From an uncultured Lachnospiraceae bacterium (GTDB lineage Bacteria > Bacillota_A > Clostridia > Lachnospirales > Lachnospiraceae), in assembly GCA_905200565.1 (NCBI GenBank), contig CAJKKX010000068.1:1-8988 (forward strand): 8,988 nt of DNA, in the 5' to 3' direction. Below, one piece after another: positions 1-4,286 of this stretch; the stretch's first letter is position 1; every line of letters starts with the position of its first letter. The notes beneath the pieces were generated by a model. That model worked only from the letters and a program-made list of their open reading frames with translations, had not been told where the DNA came from and made no database searches. Made by a program: the position numbers and the translations under genes.

Positions 1-1080
1 CTTTCCTATCTGATTGATGCCACAGCCGCACCTGTCTGCATTATCGCCCCGATTTCTTCCTGGGCGGCGGCAGTTACCGGTTTTGTTGAGGGCGAAGACG
101 GTCTCAGCCTCTTTATCCGTGCAATTCCGTATAACTTTTATGCTCTTCTGACTATTTTCATGATGGTTGCTCTGGTTCTTTTGAAAGTGGACTTTGGCGC
201 AATGAAAACCCATGAAATGAATGCAATACAGAAAGGAGATATCTATACCACACCGGATCGTCCTTATGCAAACAGCGAGAACGGCCCTGTATCCAGCAAA
301 GGAACGGTTCTGGATCTGATCATCCCAATCCTCTCTCTGATTATCTGCTGTGTCATCGGTATGATTTATACCGGAGGCTTTTTCGAGGGTGCAGATTTTA
401 TCACCGCTTTCTCTAACAGTGACGCTTCTGTCGGACTGGTATTCGGAAGCTTCTTCGGACTGATTATCACGATTGTTTTATATCTGATTCGAAAGGTTAT
501 GTCCTTCCATGATTGTATGGAATGTCTGCCGGAAGGCTTCAAGGCTATGGTTCCCGCCATCCTGATCCTTTCCTTTGCCTGGACATTAAAGGCAATGACT
601 GACAGCCTGGGCGCTGCTGTTTTTGTAGCGGATTCTATGGAGCATGCGGCACGGGGACTTATGGGATTCCTCCCTGCTATCATTTTCCTGGTAGCCTGCG
701 GACTCGCATTTGCCAGCGGTACTTCCTGGGGAACCTTCGGTATCCTGATTCCGATTGTCGTAGCCGTATTCGCAAATTCAGACGGAAACCTGCTGGTTAT
801 CTCTATCTCCGCATGTATGGCCGGAGCTGTTTGCGGCGACCACTGCTCTCCAATTTCAGATACCACGATCATGGCTTCCGCAGGTGCGCAGTGTAATCAC
901 GTAAATCACGTTTCCACGCAGCTTCCTTACGCAATCTTTATCGCTGCAATCTCTTTTATATGTTATCTAATTGCAGGACTGGTTCCATCCTTCCTGTCCC
1001 TGATTGCATTACCGGTTGGCTTTATTCTGGTTTTCGTAATTCTCTTCATTATTAAGCAACGACAGAAAGAAACCATCTAA
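1..1080 (+). CDS. NhaC-family Na+/H+ antiporter, C-terminal part (5' end outside window)
   Basis: The frame is open from the first base and gives 359 residues, against roughly 450-530 for full-length relatives, so the N-terminal part lies to the left of the window. The protein is an inner-membrane secondary transporter that by family knowledge exchanges Na+ for H+ and helps pH and salt homeostasis. What shows it: hydrophobic helices at about visible residues 44-62, 104-124, 144-163, 183-200, 220-238, 243-258, 263-281, 309-329 and 331-351; the motif DATAAPVCIIAPISSW near residues 7-21; FASGTSWGTFGILIP at 237-251; and the strongly conserved GDHCSPISDTTIMASAGAQC at 279-298 followed by NHVNHVSTQLPYA. 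A polar cytoplasmic loop lies at about 64-102. A terminator follows directly, so the gene ends a transcription unit. The substrate is not provable from sequence; related carriers in the superfamily move other organic ions or amino acids. Confidence 0.9.
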   Translation, partial: LSYLIDATAAPVCIIAPISSWAAAVTGFVEGEDGLSLFIRAIPYNFYALLTIFMMVALVLLKVDFGAMKTHEMNAIQKGDIYTTPDRPYANSENGPVSSKGTVLDLIIPILSLIICCVIGMIYTGGFFEGADFITAFSNSDASVGLVFGSFFGLIITIVLYLIRKVMSFHDCMECLPEGFKAMVPAILILSFAWTLKAMTDSLGAAVFVADSMEHAARGLMGFLPAIIFLVACGLAFASGTSWGTFGILIPIVVAVFANSDGNLLVISISACMAGAVCGDHCSPISDTTIMASAGAQCNHVNHVSTQLPYAIFIAAISFICYLIAGLVPSFLSLIALPVGFILVFVILFIIKQRQKETI

Positions 1081-1092
1081 TCTATCCTTTCT

Positions 1093-1126
1093 GAAATGCC
1101 CCGTTAGATTGCGGGGCGTTTCTTTT
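1093..1126 (+). terminator. Rho-independent terminator of the antiporter gene
   Basis: The arm GCCCCG at 1098-1103 pairs with CGGGGC at 1112-1117 around an 8-base loop. The stem extends outward through a U-G wobble and GAAA/TTTC to 1093-1122, giving 11 pairs, and is followed by TTTT at 1123-1126 within a T-rich stretch. It starts 13 bases after the stop codon. This is a typical intrinsic terminator for + strand transcription. Confidence 0.9.
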
Positions 1127-1230
1127 AAAATTTTCTATTTTTCTTTTCCTGAATTTATCCATAATTAAAATGTTGCTTTTCATTTTCTCTATTTTATTTC
1201 ATTTTTCTCTTTACTTTTGCGTTCATATCA

Positions 1231-1239
1231 TGTTATACT
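1231..1239 (+). promoter_or_regulatory. Candidate extended -10 promoter for the PD-(D/E)XK gene
   Basis: TGTTATACT at 1231-1239 fits an extended -10 element (TG, one base, then TATACT, five of six matches to TATAAT). The hexamer 17 bases upstream, TTACTT at 1211-1216, is a poor -35, which is usual for extended -10 promoters. Transcription would begin near 1246. In such an AT-rich stretch chance matches are common, hence the modest confidence. Confidence 0.35.
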
Positions 1240-1268
1240 TCTTTCAAAGCATATTTCCTGAGGTTCTG

Positions 1269-1289
1269 TATTCGAACATCTTTCGAATA
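1269..1289 (+). repeat. Inverted repeat TATTCGAA/TTCGAATA in the leader
   Basis: TATTCGAA (1269-1276) and TTCGAATA (1282-1289) are perfect reverse complements separated by CATCT. In RNA this is an 8-pair hairpin with a 5-base loop; in DNA it could be an operator half-site pair just downstream of the promoter candidate. No regulator in the window can be assigned to it. Confidence 0.5.
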
Positions 1290-1370
1290 TCTAAAAACAT
1301 TTCTAACAGGCAGACACTTCTTCTTACACCTGCCACTTTCAGAAAATTCATGCTTCTACCACAGTATTAG

Positions 1371-1420
1371 CAGGAGTTTTCGAAAGTTGAAAATCTCCTG
1401 ACGACAAAAAGGAGATTTTT
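1371..1420 (+). promoter_or_regulatory. Mutually exclusive hairpins covering the ribosome binding site (putative RNA switch)
   Basis: Three segments are visible. Segment A at 1371-1381 (CAGGAGTTTTC) pairs with segment B at 1389-1400 (GAAAATCTCCTG) in 11 pairs with one bulged base (T1394). Segment B at 1389-1399 also pairs with segment C at 1410-1420 (AGGAGATTTTT) in 10 perfect pairs plus a G-U pair. Segment C contains the Shine-Dalgarno AAGGAG (1409-1414), six bases before ATG 1421. So B-C pairing would hide the ribosome binding site and A-B pairing would free it. That is the usual logic of a translational switch. The match to no known riboswitch class is evident, and the trigger is unknown. 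Confidence 0.55.
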
Positions 1421-2383
1421 ATGGAAGAAACCAAAGATCCAAAGGAACGGCTGCAATGGCACCCTGCCTTTTATGCCGGACTTCAAATTGAATTGAAAGA
1501 CGAAGCTGACCGGCTCATTTTTGAAAATGAGCATCAGCTTGGCACAAAGCCAAAAGAAATCGATGTTCTGATTATAAAAAAGGAACCAAATTACCCGGTA
1601 AAAAAGAACATCGGAAGGATTTTTAAAACCTGGAATATCATCGAATATAAAAGTCCGACAGACTACCTGAGCATAGATGATTTTTACCGTGTGTATGGGT
1701 ATGCCTGTTTTTATAAAGCAGACACAGGCGGCTCTGACAGCATCCCTATGGAGGAACTGACAATTTCCTTTGTATGTAAACAATATCCCCGGAAACTCGC
1801 CAGACATCTGCTGGAAAACCGTGGATATACCATTTGCGAACAGGAAGCAGGGATTTATTATATAAACGGTGATATTATCCTCATCCAGCTTATCATCACC
1901 GCGGAACTTTCTGAGACAGAAAATCTGTGGCTCAAGAGCCTGACAAACGATTTGAAGCAAAAAGCAGAAACCGAATGGCTGGTTTCCGAATACCAAAAAC
2001 ACAAAAACCATATCCTGTATGAATCCGTCATGGACATCATCGTCCGCGCAAACAGGAACCAATTTGAGGAGGAAAATACGATGTGTGCAGCATTGGAAGA
2101 ATTATTTGAAGAAATGATGCAAGATAAAATGAATCAATTAATGCGGGACAGGCTGGATGAATTAATGCAGGACAGGCTGAAAGCTGTAAAACAGGAGGCT
2201 CAAAAATTATATCTCATCTCTTTCATCCAGCGAAAAATAAAAAAGAACAAGCCCCTTTCACTTATTGCAGAGGAGCTTGAAGAAGAACCTGATTCCATCC
2301 GTAATATTTACAACATGGCAATGGCATATCCAAATGCAGAAACAGAAGAAATTTACCGGCTTCTGGATACAAACACAAAATAA
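1421..2383 (+). CDS. PD-(D/E)XK nuclease-like protein (Rpn-like, function unknown)
   Basis: A 320-residue protein starting at an ATG with AAGGAG six bases upstream. The N-terminal half looks like a PD-(D/E)XK nuclease fold: KEIDVLIIKK carries the candidate metal-binding Asp48 and NIIEYKSP carries the Glu75-x-Lys77 pair, followed by DDFYRVYGYACFYK. Residues 221-270 are a charged helical, probably coiled-coil stretch with three tandem 8-residue repeats. The end (about 270-315) contains KPLSLIAEELEEEPDSIRNI, which resembles the short helix-turn-helix-like tail of Rpn-family proteins. From memory, such proteins recur in multiple copies in Lachnospiraceae and have carried misleading database names, including 3-isopropylmalate dehydrogenase; nothing here supports that enzyme. 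There is no signal peptide or membrane segment. The gene stands alone between a terminator and a convergent gene, and is visibly more A-rich than the genes to its right, consistent with a mobile or accessory history. DNA cleavage activity is inferred, not shown. Confidence 0.75.
   Translation: MEETKDPKERLQWHPAFYAGLQIELKDEADRLIFENEHQLGTKPKEIDVLIIKKEPNYPVKKNIGRIFKTWNIIEYKSPTDYLSIDDFYRVYGYACFYKADTGGSDSIPMEELTISFVCKQYPRKLARHLLENRGYTICEQEAGIYYINGDIILIQLIITAELSETENLWLKSLTNDLKQKAETEWLVSEYQKHKNHILYESVMDIIVRANRNQFEEENTMCAALEELFEEMMQDKMNQLMRDRLDELMQDRLKAVKQEAQKLYLISFIQRKIKKNKPLSLIAEELEEEPDSIRNIYNMAMAYPNAETEEIYRLLDTNTK
2111..2182 (+). repeat. Three tandem 24-base repeats encoding 8-residue units
   Basis: Inside the PD-(D/E)XK gene, residues 231-254 read EMMQDKMN, QLMRDRLD and ELMQDRLK. 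The second and third units are nearly identical in DNA: AATTAATGCGGGACAGGCTG (2136-2155) and AATTAATGCAGGACAGGCTG (2160-2179) differ at one base. The near identity in DNA suggests a recent duplication. The in-frame period keeps the amphipathic helix intact. Confidence 0.75.
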
Positions 2384-2406
2384 GAAAAGAAGAAACTTGG
2401 TTTTTT

Positions 2407-2446
2407 AATACTCCCCCAATTCCATTTTTAAAATTGAGGGAGTATT
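2407..2446. terminator. Long hairpin between convergent genes, probable two-way transcription stop
   Basis: AATACTCCC at 2407-2415 pairs with GGGAGTATT at 2438-2446. After one C/A mismatch, the stem continues CAATT (2417-2421) with AATTG (2432-2436). This makes 14 pairs around a 10-base loop. It lies between the stop of the + strand gene (2383) and the stop of the - strand gene (2458). There is no T-run after the stem on either strand: + continues CCCATATCCG and - continues AAAAAACC. It is therefore not a textbook intrinsic terminator. A weaker AT hairpin with a T6 run (2390-2406) sits just before it on the + strand. Confidence 0.5.
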
Positions 2447-2457
2447 CCCATATCCGT

Positions 2458-3432
2458 TTAATTCTGCATTTTTATTTGTTCTCCATAGACCGGGGAATAA
2501 CGAATCAATTCTGTGCCGTCCAGATTTTCTTTATACATATTTACTGCCGTGATCTGATGATTGTCATAAGTTGTATAGTAATAGATTCCTTTGTCCGCAT
2601 TGCAGCAGGATGTATAGATCGTAATCTCGAATTTTCCATCCCCCACCTCGCAGCACCCTCTTTGCTGGTCAACAGACCCCATGATATGGAAAAACTGGCT
2701 GACGCTTTCCGCCTCCGAATCCCCGCAAACAGAATTCATCTTCACAAAAGCAGCCCTGACAAAGCGGGACTGGGAAGACAGATCTCCCGGAAGCCCCAGC
2801 GCTCCCATCCCCCGGCTGTACGCATGTAAAGGAAGCTGTTTGCAGAAATGATTCTGCGGAGCCTTTGGCGACAGATTCATATAATTATTCAACTGAAACA
2901 TCTGCTCGTCAAAAGGAGGATTGTTAGTCAGAACGCCCGCCGGATTCTCATAAATCCGAATTCCTTCCCTGACCGACTCTACCGTAATCGCTTCCTTACC
3001 GTCTGCAATCATCCAATGAAGATCCGCAATCGGCAGCTCCTTACAGAACGGCGTGTTGATCAGATTGATTCTCCCCAAAAGAACTCTTGCCTCTTTTACC
3101 GAAGCGCACTGTCCCAGTATCCAGGGAATAAATTCAAACTGCGCTACATTATCCTTTCCTGCCTCTTTTTCCCTGTATACGGCGTTTCCCACAAAGTTTA
3201 ACCCCGCCATTCCAAGCCCGGCTTCATTCACCCCCTCATAATACAGGGGATAATTCTCCTTAACATACGCCATCCCGATCATTGCATAATGCTTTGGCAT
3301 CGTCCCCACATGGCGGAAATGAAATGGATAATTCCGGGGCGTAATCGTCACTTCATCTCCATAGGAAAAATCATAATCCAGTGTTCTGCCAAAATAAAAA
3401 TCCCTTGTCTTATAAGTCACTGCCGTACACAT
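2458..3432 (-). CDS. bsh: Bile salt hydrolase (choloylglycine hydrolase family)
   Basis: A 324-residue Ntn-type hydrolase that cleaves the amide bond of glycine- or taurine-conjugated bile salts, releasing free bile acids. The normal length is about 315-335, and there is no signal peptide, so it is cytoplasmic. Met1 is removed to expose the catalytic Cys2 (MCTAVTYKTRDFYFGRTLD). Arg16, Asp19, Asn79 (in GLNF), Asn170 (in VLTNNPPF) and Arg223 (in SQSRFVRAAF) sit where the family's catalytic set is expected. Asn rather than Tyr in the GLNF motif favours bile salt hydrolase over penicillin V acylase. The start is supported by GGAGGGG about five bases before the ATG. YSRGMG at 205-210 falls at the loop linked to taurine versus glycine preference. 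The C-terminal part has two Cys pairs (260-261, 276-277). It lies 86 bases after the glycosyltransferase with no visible terminator between, so readthrough from upstream is possible; I found no convincing promoter of its own in that gap. Confidence 0.9.
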   Translation of the reverse strand: MCTAVTYKTRDFYFGRTLDYDFSYGDEVTITPRNYPFHFRHVGTMPKHYAMIGMAYVKENYPLYYEGVNEAGLGMAGLNFVGNAVYREKEAGKDNVAQFEFIPWILGQCASVKEARVLLGRINLINTPFCKELPIADLHWMIADGKEAITVESVREGIRIYENPAGVLTNNPPFDEQMFQLNNYMNLSPKAPQNHFCKQLPLHAYSRGMGALGLPGDLSSQSRFVRAAFVKMNSVCGDSEAESVSQFFHIMGSVDQQRGCCEVGDGKFEITIYTSCCNADKGIYYYTTYDNHQITAVNMYKENLDGTELIRYSPVYGEQIKMQN

Positions 3433-3518
3433 AAAATCCCCTCCGTCTCACTTTGATCTGTTATTTTTATTTTATCTGCAATAGTATTCCCATTTCCCCG
3501 AATATTCTTGCAAAAACG

Positions 3519-4250
3519 TTACTCTTTCTCTCTCTCGATTCTTCCCACTTCCTCCCGTGTGATGATTTTATGCCGCACCATACTGTCCAGCACCTGCTTC
3601 ACACGCCGAAAAGCCATCTCCTTACTGGTATCCGGGGAATAAGCGGACGGTGCGTTTGGAATTCCCGCTAACATGGCTGACTCATAATCATTCAGCTCCA
3701 TCGGCTCTTTTCCAAAATACCCCCTGGCAGCCTGATAGATTCCATAATATCCGCTGCCAAAATACGCCGCATTTACATATAATTCAAAAATTTCTTCCTT
3801 CGTATATTCAGCTTCTATCTCAAATGCCGCAAACACTTCCGCCACCTTCCGCTCAATCCTTTTATCCTGCGTAAACAACAGGTTTTTGGCAAGCTGCTGC
3901 GTAATGGTGCTTCCTCCCTCCGCAAACGACATCGTTTTCAAATTGGTCCATACGGCACGTGTAACCGCAATCGGATCAATGCCATAATGTTCCCAGAATC
4001 TGTGATCCTCCACCGATATCACCGCCTGTCTGTAAAACCGCGGCATTTCTGAATAGCGGGTGAAATGTTCTATGCTGCGGACTTTTTCAATTCTCTCCTC
4101 CAGCGATTCTTCCGCTGTTGCTTCCCGGTACAATCCATATCCTCTGATCCCGAAAAAGACACCGGCTCCCACCAGGATACAGAAGCAGGAAAGCAGCAGG
4201 CCCAAACATATTTTTCTGATGCGATGCTGCTTTTTTCGCTTTTTCTTCAT
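3519..4250 (-). CDS. Monofunctional peptidoglycan glycosyltransferase (GT51)
   Basis: A 243-residue membrane-anchored enzyme that polymerises lipid II into glycan strands on the outer face of the membrane. A basic N-terminus (MKKKRKKQHRIRK) and one helix at about 15-37 anchor it. The GT51 motifs appear in order: EDHRFWEHYGID (81-92) with catalytic Glu81; GGSTITQQLAKN (112-123); ERKVAEVFAAFEIE (133-146) with the second catalytic glutamate at 138; and KEEIFELYVNAAYFGSGYYG (151-170), then GYFGK (177-181). The protein stops right after this domain and no transpeptidase domain follows, so it is of the MtgA type rather than a class A penicillin-binding protein. The start is supported by GAGGAAAGG about six bases upstream. 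It begins 36 bases after the ABC permease stop with no terminator, so it is probably co-transcribed with the transporter. Confidence 0.9.
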   Translation of the reverse strand: MKKKRKKQHRIRKICLGLLLSCFCILVGAGVFFGIRGYGLYREATAEESLEERIEKVRSIEHFTRYSEMPRFYRQAVISVEDHRFWEHYGIDPIAVTRAVWTNLKTMSFAEGGSTITQQLAKNLLFTQDKRIERKVAEVFAAFEIEAEYTKEEIFELYVNAAYFGSGYYGIYQAARGYFGKEPMELNDYESAMLAGIPNAPSAYSPDTSKEMAFRRVKQVLDSMVRHKIITREEVGRIEREKE

Positions 4251-4286
4251 GCTTATCCTTTCCTCTCAAATTTCAGACCATACTTT

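Larger units (their letters stand above)
1127..1420 (+). other. AT-rich leader region upstream of the PD-(D/E)XK gene
   Basis: This 294-base stretch has no convincing gene. It is very T-rich up to about 1260, then holds an extended -10 promoter candidate, an inverted repeat (1269-1289), a weak GGCAG/CTGCC pairing (1309-1334, 16-base loop), and the hairpin pair over the ribosome binding site (1371-1420). A 66-codon frame starting at 1170 has no ribosome binding site and consists mostly of Phe/Leu/Ile codons from T-rich sequence, so it was not called. If the promoter candidate is right, the transcript would carry an untranslated leader of about 175 bases. Confidence 0.6.

Noticed and set aside
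366..872. A 168-codon open frame on the - strand opposite the antiporter
   Set aside because: It is the complement of conserved membrane-helix coding sequence and shows no motif of its own.
1273..1285. CGAACATCTTTCG resembles a Gram-positive LexA (SOS) box
   Set aside because: The spacing and the right half do not fit the CGAAC-N4-GTTCG consensus; it is simpler to describe it as an inverted repeat.
1127..1420. A known riboswitch class or T-box in the leader
   Set aside because: I see no T-box sequence, specifier stem or conserved core of a familiar riboswitch; only the local hairpins described.
1367..2062. A 231-codon open frame on the - strand opposite the PD-(D/E)XK gene
   Set aside because: The + strand frame has a good ribosome binding site and recognisable PD-(D/E)XK motifs; the antisense frame is rich in Phe/Cys, has no family resemblance and is best seen as its shadow.
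2458..3432. Penicillin V acylase as an alternative name for the hydrolase
   Set aside because: Asn79 in GLNF, rather than the Tyr usual in penicillin V acylases, and the overall clostridial bile salt hydrolase style favour bile salts, though side activity on penicillin V cannot be excluded.
2441..3500. AGTATTCCCAT occurs on both sides of the bile salt hydrolase gene (2441-2451 and 3483-3493), suggesting a transposition or integration scar
   Set aside because: An 11-base match in about 1 kb of AT-biased intergenic sequence can arise by chance, and one copy is part of the hairpin at 2407-2446; no recombinase or terminal repeats accompany it.
3519..4250. Truncated class A penicillin-binding protein
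   Set aside because: The reading frame ends naturally after the GT51 domain and no transpeptidase remnant is found downstream; the length fits monofunctional enzymes.
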